NCBI RefSeq assembly: GCF_000524195.1
Contig: NW_020170401.1
Coordinates: 898,327 to 962,326 of the forward strand
Direction of reading: 5' to 3'
Source of the DNA: Echinococcus granulosus
Taxonomy: Eukaryota; Platyhelminthes; Cestoda; Cyclophyllidea; Taeniidae
Length of the DNA: 64,000 nucleotides
A program made the translations under genes and the position numbers. Below the pieces are notes generated by a model, which did not search any database, was not told the DNA's origin, and saw only the letters and a list, made by a program, of their open reading frames with translations. Positions 48,191 to 60,309 of the stretch are shown piece by piece. Position 1 is the first letter of the stretch. Every line of letters starts with the position of its first letter.

Positions 48191-50059
48191 TCAAATGTCA
48201 CACATATGTGACGCTGGTTGCAGACGTTTTAAGGTAGGAAAAGCCTATAGTGTCGCCACTTTACATTTAACATTCAAAGAAGTTCCAAATCTCATTTGCC
48301 TATTATATTCTCCATTTGAAAAGGAGGAAAATTTAATGAATATCTATGTTAAATTAATTTTCCAATTTCAAAAGTCGGGAATCATGATTCGAAGAGCTTG
48401 TTTGTAGAAGTCCTATTTACTTGCCCACAGCTTCCTAAAAACAATTGCATGTAGAAACATAAGGTATTTGTTTTCCTACAAGCCCTAACTCGGAGGGCCA
48501 ATTATCTCTTTTATTTATTACTTTCCCCTTTGTCGGTGTTGTTTTAAGTAGTTAGGTCCTTTTTAAAAATTCTATATGGGAAGGTTTAAGGTTTAAAGTT
48601 AACTGGACGCCTTTACCGTTTTAAAATAAAATGCCGGAAATTAGTGATACCTCTTGATCAATTCCTGAAATCGTAGTAAGGCACAGGGGGACCTGGTGGC
48701 TACAGGTCTGGCAGAAATCCAGTCTAAGGGCCTAAAGTGACACCACTGAATGCGCTATTGAAATAAATAAATTCCTCCACTTTTTTTCCAATTTACTCAA
48801 ATCCCGTTTCTCAAGGCAATTTTCAGCAGAACTATCACATCTCTTCCTCAGTCTTAATCTTCATAATATTTCCACCGAGGAAAGCTCAAAATCTCCATCG
48901 CTTAAAAAATTAGGATTAAATTTATTTCACTGCAGTAAATACCAAATTAGATGGTAAAAAAATCTTAAGAAAGGCACATTATTTACGGACAGTTTTTATC
49001 AGTTACCAGACGGAATGGGTCACAAAACACTTTCCTGCATCGCCTACAAAGAGGGGAAAAACAGACGAAACTTCCTCTTTTACCTTCCGACATCTTTTCT
49101 GGTTGTTAGTGGGGTCCTCCAATTGTCTGCTTGTCCAACGGCCCCGGCATGTCAGCCTTGTGATTTTTTGTTGTACACAAGAAGTCGGAATGTGTTTCTG
49201 GAAAAAGTGTTTCCTTTTTATGGTCAGAGAATACTCCTCTTACATTGGAAGGAGGAAGGCAGGAAGGTAGATTAAGCTTTGGTTGTACACCTTTCATTTG
49301 AAGCTGATCGTCAGTAACTCACCTGTCCAAATCACTACAATATTTAGTTTTCACAGTCTCGGTCATAATACGGCACCCTTGTCAGACCCACAAACCCTCC
49401 TAGAAAGTTGGAATCCCTTTCTCCCTCAAAGAATACATTTTTAACCCGGAAGCTGAACTAGTGGTAATGATGCGGAATCGCAGTCGGTCGATTTGTTGGC
49501 TTCCCTTGTAGATAGATACATCTTGGAGGACTTAGTAATATTGATACAAAGGTGGATCAACTTAAGGCAATCCTTCTAATCCTCTTACATATAAAACGGC
49601 TATTATAAATGCAATGGATTTCCACTTGGAGGAAACTTGAATGTGATTACCGCAGGGTAACAGAGGGAATCGGTAACTATGAGTTACATATTACGTTGTT
49701 TTATCTGCCTCCAATCATCGTTATTTTACTTTTCCTTTCAAATGCAATTCATTGCCTTTTAAGCAAGCGCGTCACAAATATGTGACACTGGTGGTGAATG
49801 CAGTAACATAATACTCGTAACAATGGTTTTCAATGTGTTTGCGCTTGTCAGTGTGCCATAAAAGTAGTAAGCAAAAGTGAAAATTAATAAATGGGAGGAA
49901 ACCGAAAGAACATGATGTAATTGGAATGAGGCACGGAGCCACATCAGTTAAAATGGAGCGGTACATACACAAACGTCACATATCTAAGATTAAGCCAATG
50001 TCCCGCATAGTTTGCTGTTATACTGTAATGCTTTGATGATATGTTTTGCTCTTCATCTT
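48191..50059. other. intergenic, no gene recognised
   Basis: Two near-palindromes of the type GTCACANATATGTGAC lie at about 48197 and 49771. Short ORFs have no domains. Confidence 0.45.
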
Positions 50060-50960
50060 GGTTTAGTGGGCATTTACGGCCCCACTTTGGCACTTCCACG
50101 GGACGGCATGGTCTCCGGATCATGGCATCAGCACCCAGCCGTTCTAAATGTCGGCAACTACATAACCTGCCCTGATATTATGACTTCTTTCGCTTTCTTG
50201 AAAGGCTTGGAATGCTACACTGGTGGCAGTAAAAAACGAACCCAATCCTAAGGGGCAGCTACTCCGATTTCCATTCCCGATAGCCGAACCTTAACGAGTC
50301 TAAAGAAGGGCATGTGGTGCAAGTGGGAGAATCTGTAACGACCGCTAAAAGAAGGGTTAACAATGACGCCTACATTTGGCAACAGCCTTTGTTTTGTTTC
50401 CTGTATTAATATTATAACAACTGGAGCAACACTAACCACGGCTATGGACGGACGAGTTCTCTATAGAGGCGTCTGCAGTACCTGTATGAAGATGTCAAGG
50501 AAGTGAAAATGCGGTACCTCCTCCACCTCCCTACTAGCTGTACAGAACCCAAATAGCCAGATGTGCCTGGACAGTACTGAAGTAAAAACAAAACGGTTAA
50601 ACTTTATTTCCAACAAACTTTTTAAATCCTATCCTTTACTACATAACTGCTTTTAGGCCAGTGTCCTAACGACCAACGATGGACATACGAAATGGTCCGC
50701 ACGTTTCCCCTTCCCCAATCCAATTCCAAAATCGGACGAAACTCCGGTTCCAGTACCATGGTTAGGAGGAGTCGGTGAAGCCGCGGTAACAAATCCTCTC
50801 AGTTACACGCAAATTCGGTAATCGGCGCATTTGGTCCTCTAGTGTTTTCAATACGGAGCCGACTACATCGGTGCGATGGTCGATGAGGGAGGTTGGCCAT
50901 GGGGAGCGCTCGAAGGGGACAACATTCAAGAGAAGATGAAGCTTTGTAATTCTATAATTG
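50060..50960 (-). repeat. dispersed repeat family, most complete inverted copy
   Basis: Read on the minus strand it runs from about 50960 to 50060. It contains the start block (GAGCGCTCCCCATGGCCAAC), the VTERICY-coding block, the CAGCTAGTAGGGAGGTGGAG block and the end module. Two minus-strand ORFs (50983-50762 and 50439-50248) have peptides that recur in the other copies. That is why I list it as the best reference copy. Confidence 0.65.
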
Positions 50961-53900
50961 TTTTTTCCCCATCCACCATCCAAATACCTCGGTAAATAAT
51001 CGCTTCCAAAATATGTACAGGAATGTACACCAATGATGGAAAGACGAAGCCAATGTGCACTTTAAGGTAGAGGTAACCATCAAAATGGGATTTCGGTATT
51101 CTATTTAACCCAGCACCTTCACTCCGAGAGGTTTAAGTAATGCAAAGAATGTCATTTTTAAACAAAGTACGTTTTCATTTTAGAATAGTAGTTATTATAG
51201 AACAACTTTCGATTTTCATTTTCCTAAAAGCGATATAAATATTGGACGCACTTGTGTTTATCGCGTTTGTCAACTGGGCTACTTCATTGTCAATGTCACA
51301 AATTAAGTGTGTTTGCATTACCTCCGTTTCTACAGTAATGGGATGCCATTTTAGCGTTCCGAATCCTTTTTTTACAGTCGAGGGAAGTCATGTTACCAGG
51401 TCAGGACATGCACTGCCGACGTACAAGGCCTCCTGCAAAGTGTTAACAACACCAGCGATAAAGGAGGAAGGAGGCTGATGCGGTGATTTTAATTAGTAAT
51501 TCATTAGTAGCAGTGAGGACAGTCGGTTGGATGAGAGTCCTCGGAGGAATCGCGTCCCCGGAGGGTAAATTGTTTAAGGTTAAAGTTAATTCGGGAGACA
51601 ATTCTCAAGGTCGAGATGTGTGATAGCATGGGTGTATTCTCTTTTGTGATTGGTTTTCATTAAAAAACACATATAGAGGAGTTTCGTGGCCTTAGAGCAT
51701 AAATGCTCTCGACCTGATTGCACTACAGCCATCGCAAGTCATACAGCAAAACTGGAGGCTGGGATGATTATCCAAAGTAGACGTCGATTCAATAGTATTT
51801 CTCCTGTAAATCTATGCAAATTTTTTCTTATTCTGTAACACTTAAACATGAATTTTCACTCACTGTAGTCAGGTCTGCTTACCAGTGTAACCACTTCAGC
51901 ACCTCTAGTCATCCTCGAGGATGCAGAAGTGAGGAAACTGTAGAGAAACTCAGAGACTGAAACCATAGATGAGGTATCATGAAGTCAAGTTCCTGAGATG
52001 AACCATGAAGAATGGTGAATTCACTTTGAAAAATGCATCATTAAAATATAGTTGGCTTTGCGCAAAGATTCAGCCGCATATATCCCACATTGTAAAGCAT
52101 GAGTGGATATGCGGCTGTCTATTGATACGGTACAACGCAGTGCTTCTTGTTGGGATCGCTACTTCCTTCCTCCTACTTTCATCGCCTAGATCATAGGGAG
52201 TCTACCGAACCCTGAGCACTTGATTTGAGCTCGTCTGACTTATAAATCAACTTTAACCAGCTTCAAAACCGTGGAAGTTTGTTTTATTCCCAATTCGTCA
52301 CAGTACATTTGGAGAAGGTGTGATATGGTGTGCGGTGGCGAAACTAAGCACTCAAAAATGGTTAGATATTTTTAACATCGGTTGTTAGCCGCTCGAATAA
52401 AGATAAACCACGTTTAGGAAGATCCTGCCTACTTCAAAATGATGGGTAATTACTCATCGCTATTGAGGCGTGAAAACGACTGTCAAAAGCGAGATGTAGG
52501 GGGATAATACAATCTTACCTATTTGAATACAATGAGAAAATCGCGCGGGCTAAAAAAGTCTGCGCCACATGCTGCGGACTGCCACTGGAAGGCAATAAAG
52601 TAGGAAATTTAGCTCTCTTTTATATACTTTTGAAATGCGTTGAAGAAGCGCACAACCTATTTTAGAAAGTCTGGTGACTGTCCAGAAGTGAGAAATTGCT
52701 TTTTTATGTTTTAATACAGACCTAAGTAAAGTTCACTTCTCTCGAAGACTGTCTTTTGTGTACGTTGGTTTGCGGTTTAGTAGCAGGGGACTGAAGACGT
52801 TCGAGTACAAGCAGCGATCCCCGCTTAAACCTACTTGCTAAAATTCAAAAGAGTTAAAAAATTGATAACGAAGTCGGAAGCTTAACATTTTAAATTAAAA
52901 GCATGATTTTCTGCCCCTATAGCGCAAAACAGCCCCATTTGAATCCCTGCCCTGTAGGAGAGATAGAATAGAGTGGAATAGGAGGGAGCTACTACATTAC
53001 CGCATTTTCTGTGCTGCTTTAATAAAATCGCCTCAGGTGATGATTGTCACATCTCCTTGACGTTGACATCAAACAGCCACGTAATCACTTGCAAAATTGC
53101 GCAGTCAATTCGGCGAGAAAAGTATGGCAGAGACAGCAGTGGTGAGACTTGAGTTTTTACTGGCAGTTCATTGCAAATGGTTATAAAGTAGGATGGCAAG
53201 CATAGTAAACAAGAAAATTTCAAACAAGTATTCAGCAATTGCGTGGCTTTTGTTATAAACAAGCGGTATGTTCTTATTTGGTCACCTTAATCAATACCGC
53301 GTTGGACGTATTGCAGGACGCAAATTCATGGGAAGTCAACTACCTTAAGCCCATCAAAAATGTAGCTATAGCGTTTTAAATATTAATTTTGATTAAGCGG
53401 GACCTATTTGTTATTTCAATTTACCCAGTAAGCCGCACGATTCTTTTAAGTCTTCCGTGATGGTGAAATGGGACGTCATTTTTGATACTCATCCTAGTGG
53501 TCTTCACTTCTCCGTTTTACCTCCACAACAAGGGTTAATTATGCAACATTAGTCACACTGTGGTGTTATATATCACACGCCCTGTATCCCTTACAAATAC
53601 TATTGGGTTTTACAGCTGCTTCATGGAGAGATCTAATACAGGTTACCGGTGCTACAGGTCATAATAACTCATGCCAGTGTGAAAGTAGATTTAACATTGG
53701 CCTACAGGAAGGCTGAGAGGCTAAAATTACGGCCGAAAGGCGAGGCTGCCGTGCAAAAGTACAATCTAAGGCGACTGTCGATTCCGCGTAGCTAAACATG
53801 CATTTTCCAACAGAAGTACAAACTCTAGCACATGAAGCGTTCGTGTAGTTGAACGTACATGCAAGTAAATTTCAAGTTACTATATTAGCGGCCAAAAAAA

Positions 53901-55384
53901 GTTATTTTTAGACACTATGGGTCATTGAAGCTTTTCACTTTAATGTATCAACGACTGATTACTGACATAAAGACTACCTGAAAGGCTGTGAACATGGTTG
54001 TAAGGCCATTCTATCGAGGTGAAGCACAAATTTCAGTGACTAATTAGGCTGCATGGCAGTGTTGTCGAAGGCCAACATGAAAAAGTTCGCTGAAATCTTC
54101 TACTTTAAAAAGAAAGTATCGCAGGCGAAGGAATTGACTACCCATAAATAGTTAGCCTCTGCGGAAACTTATCGGACTCACTTTGAGGAAAACCTCGATA
54201 CTTTTGTCTTTGTCACTTTTATTCTGAGGGACTGGAGTAAACCTTATCTTGTAAAAGCGTGCTGACTTCTAAACAACCTCACGGTTGCATTGGCTGGTGG
54301 CCTTTTGAAATTTTGGGAACAAATGAGTTGAAATACTTACTTGCAAGGTTGTGTCTCAGCCTACTCCGCAGAAAATGTATCCACGCAGTGCTAGCAATTC
54401 AACCTACTCATTTTATTCGTAATTACAACCTACGATGATCACGCTTTTCCGCTTGTCTCACTCTCTACGCAGTTCAGCACTGTATGATCAGGTGAAGAGA
54501 GTGGGCTTTTGTGTATCAACTTCACTCGTGTATGAAAGTGAAAAGGTGGCAAATAATTTGGCTAGTTGCCTCGTGTTTTCTGACTGGTTGGTGGCTCCAA
54601 ATATAATGCAAAATTCCAGAGTGGGACCTTTTTTAAGAAAAGTATTTAATGCGAACAGACAGTCACTTGCAGTGGGTACATTACTGCTTGGGTAAGGGAA
54701 ACTCTCAAAGGTAGGAAATTATTACTTATTAATTGTCATGCATATCTGGGTCAGTCTCATAGTAGGTCGGCTTGTACATTCGAAGTACTAAAGTAAGAGC
54801 AGAACTTAACACTTGGGTAGAATTGGTATTAAAATTTTTTTAGCAAATTGCCTAGGTTGTAAAATTATTTTCTTTTGGGTTCAAAAACAAATACCATTTT
54901 TCCCCCTAGAAATGTACTACGGTTCACACGTGACCACAGCCCCCTTTCCCCTAGGCAAAATGCTTCGATTGAACCATAAAACCGACTTAGGAAAAGGATT
55001 TTAGAGGCATTGAAAAGAGTTTAAAAAAGACTTTTGTCATGAAGGTAAATAAAAAATGCCATAAATTTTTACGGGGATATTTACTGTACCATAATCATAA
55101 AGAAGAGAATGGCTTTAATCCCAGACAGTAGTGTAGGGGAGCTTTGGAAATCATGGGGGATGGACGTAAACGGAATAAAGTGAATTTTTGAGAGTGCTAG
55201 TTTAAATTAGGCACCAGGTTACAGTGAGGAAGAATTATTTGTCCTTATTTTCTTTTCAGCATAATGACTATTCTTTGGAGGGAGGAGGAGAAATTCAAAT
55301 TCTTGGTAATTAACTTGCCGAAAAGTCAGCCAATCAGCGAAGCGTTCTGACGTATTCCAGTGTACTACTTTCATTGCTTGCTTA
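50961..55384. other. intergenic, no gene recognised
   Basis: Stop-rich. It contains a hairpin at 52071-52117. No coding region, RNA gene or recognised mobile element. Confidence 0.45.
52071..52117. repeat. inverted repeat (hairpin)
   Basis: CAGCCGCATATATCCCAC is followed after 14 bases by GTGGATATGCGGCTG. The arms pair over about 15 bp with a 3-base bulge. Confidence 0.7.
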
Positions 55385-55525
55385 ACCCTCGGTTTTGGTA
55401 ACAGGCCGCTTACCGCTCCTCCTTAGTACCTCCACCGGGTGGCCCAGCCTCCTATACAACTCGGCGGTTCTGGGCATTACATATTCTGCCCAAGAATAAT
55501 GTCTGATTTTGTCTTCTGGGGAGTC
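55385..55525 (-). repeat. dispersed repeat family, end-module fragment (inverted)
   Basis: On the minus strand it reads GAGACTCCCCAGAAGACAAA followed by a GGGCAGAAT block and GGTGGAGGTACTAAGG, the order seen at 62935-63060. Confidence 0.5.
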
Positions 55526-58083
55526 TCAGAGTGCTCCACCACGAATATTAAATGAGGCGACAGAAATAACTCTCCAACGTCGGATTCCAAAAGAGTTAAG
55601 CAAAAGTTTCTCAGTCATTTCGCAAAATGCTTTTGTTACTACCAGTTTATTTTTCAAAAAAATCTCATTGGGGGATGAAAGTGAAGCATCGTTTTAGGGT
55701 CTCCATTAAATGATTGTGTATTCTGTCAAGTCAGCTCTCCAGAGGCTGCATTGCCATCTGCTTGTCCTTCTTCATTGGTAGCAGTGAGTTTCCTTTTAAG
55801 TGGGTATGGGCCTTTACACCCCTGGAGGATGGCCGACGCTGATATGGTGAGAGCGGTGAAAAACCAGCCCGTTTTAGATGATTTTAGAATCTTGGCTTTT
55901 GCAAACTAGATACACCATGCCCAAACGTCAAGAAATGACGACATCTAGTAAATGTGAGAGAATCTTCCGGAACCCACAACAAAAGGGCACCGAAAACTAC
56001 TTAGACTTTTGCCAATTTCCCCTATCTCGAGTCTCTCATGATAGTCAGTCCTGTCCACAGCATCGCCATGAACTTGCTTAGTCTCTAGAATCTACACACC
56101 TATCTATTCTTCTCTGATATACATCTGCCTAAGAGTAACCATTTAGGTCTTCAGTAAGTACTGCTATCAACATTTAATTTCCCAGGTATCACAGGAGCTT
56201 CTGAAATGTTTAAAGAGGTGGCATTACTATGGGAGCCTAATTTTTGTCTTCAACTTTCTGATGACTTAATGTGTTTGGCTACCTTATAAATTATTTCTAC
56301 TGTCGCAAGTCTCTCCTTGAAACGTATTTAACCGCGAGACAGGGGAAGAGAAATGGTTGACGTAAGGATTTTGTCGCCTAAGGAGAATGTCCACTACCTC
56401 AGAAGGGACACTACATACAGTGTAGTTGGCAGTGATTATGAAGTATCGCATCCTCTACAGAACTAACGGTATTAAGAAACAGAATGGTCCTTAGGAAGCA
56501 TATTTCGTATACCGATCATATTTAATAGGAAAATTGGCCCCAAGGTAAAATGGAAATGTTCAGTATCTTGTCCTCGAACTTATGCATAGATTGTCCTTCT
56601 CCGTCATTTGTCGGCAATATTGTATAAATGTCAGAAGTGGAGGCGGTTTTAGTGGTTATTTCCCTCATTATGTGATCCAGAAGTCATCGAGATTGTTGGT
56701 TGCTTAAAGTGACTTCCCTCATAGCCGACGTCAGTGCACCATTCGAAGTCATCCAAAATGTGTGATGGAGGAAGTTTTGCTGTTAATTTCGAGAAGTTTT
56801 GGATGATGATCCTACTGGATGATAATTATTGCCTTGGCTATAAGACTCAGAAGGTTGTGGGTTTGATAGTCAATGATATGGTACCGTCCCTATGCTCTGT
56901 GTTACCGCTCTTGTCTCAAATAATGATCGTGACATGATCAAGTGGAGAATAGATTTATCCTCTCGTTTGCTTGGCATCACCCAGCTTTGGTGACCTTGGT
57001 CTAGCCTAATAGCTTGGTATACCCTTTTTCTCCAATTAGACTGTAAAGCCCGTAGAGTTGCCTGTTACTACAGACTGAGGCCTGACTTTTGCTTTCTGTG
57101 AAAAGAAACTTTAAGGAAAATTGATGTTGAAGGAATGACAATAACTAATGCGTTCTTACACGCTGATGAATGGGAAGGAAGGAGTTGCCGTCGGTCTCAA
57201 AATGGAAGGGGGAAGGAGGAGGGAGAGAGAGAGCAAGTAGGAGATTAGGCAATTAGGAGAGGTGGGGTGGGAAAGAAGGATGAGTGATAACCCACTGAAC
57301 AGCCATTAAGCTCGATGCTTCCATTAGGCGGAAGTCACATGTGTCTCTTCGCATGGAAGTTCATTCAGTCACTATTAAGCAAAAAATGGTGTACCAGTCG
57401 CCCCATTTATCCCACATATAAATTGCTTGGTCCCTTTTTAACGAAGTTTATTTTATTCTGAAAATTATTTATTTTTTGTAATGAGATAGGATCGGTGGGT
57501 TTCCCTCTTCCACCTCAGCCTTCATACCTTCAAAACGAGCAGACGAGTGACACGAAGACATGCCTTGTTGGGTAAGGGCAAATAAGGGGTTACAGATACC
57601 ACCTTTTGAGCCGGTATAAGGGATGCTTCCTCCTCGGAGGTCCAATAGGATCTAATCCGCCACTGAAGTTCTCACCCACTGACCGCATCTCGCCTGAAAG
57701 GCACAGTCAGACAAATATGTATGACAGTACCTTCCCTTTTCCACTTCTTACACTGCACGACTGAGTTTTGCCAAAGGTGATTTGGTTACACAAAAATACA
57801 CTAAAATAAAAAATAATTTAGATGTGATGAGAGTGAACACAACATGTAAAACGTATATTAGACTGTGCATAGAACAAAATTACGCAGAAATGATCCTTTT
57901 TACAGATAAATTCGCAATTTCACAATTAAATTGGCTTCTAATTAACAGCAAAAACAATAAAATTTACTTTTTGACCAAAGACGGAAAGTATTGAGGGAAG
58001 CATGAGCTATCGCGAGTGGCAGTACAGTCGGTGAAGTTGCGAACTCCGCAATCTGCATAAGGTGGCAAAAGGCTTTTCAGTTC
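55526..58083. other. intergenic, 3' flank of the GPCR gene
   Basis: No gene seen. It contains a polypurine stretch near 57195-57280 (AGGGGGAAGGAGGAGGGAGA and similar) that is G- and A-rich on one strand. Confidence 0.45.
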
Positions 58084-59352
58084 TTATTTCTTGTTGAAAT
58101 ATTTTTGACTATTTATAAACGCTGTTAAGTGTACGGTAAAGATAAGTNNNNNNNNNNNNNNNNNNNNNNNNNNNNNNNNNNNNNNNNNNNNNNNNNNNNN
58201 NNNNNNNNNNNNNNNNNNNNNNNNNNNNNNNNNNNNNNNNNNNNNNNTGTAGTCGGCCGAGTTCTGCGGTTCCGACCGCGACTGTTCTCCCGTGACGCCC
58301 GTGTTTTTCTCCTCCGAAAATGAGGGTCTCGGATTTTCTCCAAGGAGGCACGAGAACGGAGTAAGAAGCATCTGCTTTAGATAGGCGCGAAACTTGGGCC
58401 AGGTTATCAGATAGACGAAACAGTTGATTGTCGAGTTAAGTAGACTGCCATTGTACGCCATTGCGGCTGTGATGTGTCTTGCGAGGTAGACCAAACACCA
58501 GTGATTTCCGAGGGCGATAATCATACGAATTATTCCGTTGGGTAGAAAGGGTGTGATGAGGACGGTGAACGTGGTCAGTACGATCATAATAGTCCTGTGA
58601 ATACGTCTGTTTATCCGATCAAAAGCCATGTTACGTTCCTTGTCTTTGGCGGATCGTGTTTTCCTCCAATGCCTTAAACGACGTGCCTGAGTCAAGATCT
58701 TTACTGTAAAGGCTGTGAGTAGAATCAGTGGGAGAATGGTGAAGAAGAGGATGTCAGTAAAGGCGTCAATGGAGAATGATATAGTAGCCGCGTTGCAGAG
58801 TTGTAGTTCTTCAAAAATAATAGTTAATACTGTGGGGATGCGAACGATCAGAGAGCCTATGATCGCACCAATAAGGGCTTGAATGGCCCACTTATCACCA
58901 GCTTTGCTTCTTAATGCCATTGGGTGACAGATGAGCATAAAGCGCTCGAAAGCGATGAGTACAATGGTCCAGTTGCGAAATAGTGCGAGGAAATTGCTGA
59001 TGCCATCGAAGATGTGGAGATGCATATTCTCATACTTGCCTAAGCGGACAATAACTGTAACCACACGTGAGATTGACAGCGTTGCCAGGTACAGAGTGTC
59101 GACTATTGAGTTAGCGATTAGTAGTAAACGTGTAGTTTGCTGAGTAATGGGATAGCGGATGAAGAGGATGGAGCATAAAAGACTGGTAACAAGTCCAATA
59201 CATGTGATGGGAATCCCGAAGATGGTGACGGAGACAAAGTATATCTCTTGAGTCACCTGGACAATGGACTTGGAGGAGTCCCAGGGAACAGTGTAGGTGG
59301 GTAGAAAGCACTCTGGTGCGGGAAGTGTATTGTTGCAGGCCTCCTTTAGCAT
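58084..59352 (-). CDS. rhodopsin-family GPCR, probably a neuropeptide receptor; C-tail broken by an assembly gap
   Basis: A plasma-membrane receptor. Numbering from the ATG at 59352, there are seven hydrophobic segments: about 38-65, 73-102, 112-142, 154-180, 197-222, 252-280 and 290-316. Class A marks are Asp85 in TM2, ERF (136-138) in place of DRY and Trp155 in TM4. TM6 ends TPFLPNG, and NSTINCFVY (306-314) has NCFVY in place of NPxxY. This resembles invertebrate FMRFamide-type peptide receptors, but the ligand is inferred only. N7-N8-T9 is a glycosylation site. The TM3 cysteine normally linked to extracellular loop 2 is not seen, although loop 2 has Cys186. The frame is open upstream to 59409 behind a TGA, so ATG 59352 is the first start in this exon. 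The gap at 58148-58247 makes the tail after residue 368 and the stop at 58084 uncertain. Confidence 0.85.
   Translation of the reverse strand: MLKEACNNTLPAPECFLPTYTVPWDSSKSIVQVTQEIYFVSVTIFGIPITCIGLVTSLLCSILFIRYPITQQTTRLLLIANSIVDTLYLATLSISRVVTVIVRLGKYENMHLHIFDGISNFLALFRNWTIVLIAFERFMLICHPMALRSKAGDKWAIQALIGAIIGSLIVRIPTVLTIIFEELQLCNAATISFSIDAFTDILFFTILPLILLTAFTVKILTQARRLRHWRKTRSAKDKERNMAFDRINRRIHRTIMIVLTTFTVLITPFLPNGIIRMIIALGNHWCLVYLARHITAAMAYNGSLLNSTINCFVYLITWPKFRAYLKQMLLTPFSCLLGENPRPSFSEEKNTGVTGEQSRSEPQNSADYXXXXXXXXXXXXXXXXXXXXXXXXXXXXXXXXXXLIFTVHLTAFINSQKYFNKK
58148..58247. other. assembly gap (100 N)
   Basis: Placeholder gap within the GPCR C-terminal tail. The frame across it cannot be trusted, and an intron could be inside. 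Confidence 0.98.
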
Positions 59353-60089
59353 GTGCAGCTGACTCCCATTCCGACATGAGGTATTGCTTAAACCGTTTCC
59401 CTCAACCAATCACAAAGCAATGCTGCTGAAGTCTTTGCTGATTGGCTACCGACTGTAATGCGGTTTCCAGCTTTCTTTTTCCTTATTTGTTGCTCACTTG
59501 GGTCAACTTTTTGATCATCCTCTTTTCAAAAGATTGTAGCAAGTCAGAAGAAGGCCAGGTTTATATGTTTGATGCAAGAGATTTCAATTAAGCCCATTAA
59601 CATTCACACAGTTCGCCAATTCAACTCGCCCACTTAATATTCAACCGCATCAATTAAACTTCATTACTAATTTAGGGGAAATTTTATTATTCTCAGAATT
59701 TTTTAGGCCATTAATGGCTAAAACATTTAGGCACCTAGCTTTTTAGGATGAACGCCAATTTTGCCGGTGTTAAAAGATTGAATAACTCCTATTCCATTAA
59801 AATTCTTAACATCGCGGATCACGTGATAGAAATAGTAAATATGCATTAAACCACAATGTGATGTTTTTTTGGACAAACTATTCTGTTTATGCGTTCCTGA
59901 CCAACCATGATTACATTCGGCAGTTTTATGAAGACAAAATAACATGAGGACATATGTGAGAGCATTTGTGTGTAGTTTTGTCAAAACATTGCAATTATGT
60001 GTGATACCGGTGGTTCCTTTTTTGTTTTAAAAGAATGCCTATAATATAAATGAGGTGATAGGTAAAATACACTTTTTAATAAATTTGGC
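59353..60089. other. upstream region of the GPCR gene
   Basis: No gene recognised. It presumably contains the promoter or a 5' untranslated exon of the minus-strand receptor. Confidence 0.4.
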
Positions 60090-60240
60090 AGATCAAGGTA
60101 GCGCTCCGAATTTTTTCCCTGGCATTAAAAGAGGGCATAATGCTAGGACAGAAAATGGCTTGGAGGTCATGACCCCAGCGGAGGTACAATCGCAGAGCCT
60201 TAGGTGCCCACGAAGCCAAACCGATGAGTTAGACAAATTG
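60090..60240 (+). repeat. dispersed repeat family, end-module fragment
   Basis: CAGCGGAGGTACAATCGCAG, AGCCTTAGGTGCCCACGAAG and CCAAACCGATGAGTTA form the clearest example of the end module. It sits directly before another copy. Confidence 0.6.
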
Positions 60241-60309
60241 TCAAAGTACAATATAGCCCCTTTTCCTTTTCAAGTGCCGTACCTTTTGTCAACCTTTGGC
60301 GCGACTACT

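Noticed and set aside
59353..59409. A longer GPCR start at a TTG codon (59409)
   Set aside because: Eukaryotic initiation at TTG is unlikely. The first ATG is 59352, and a TGA lies directly upstream of 59409.
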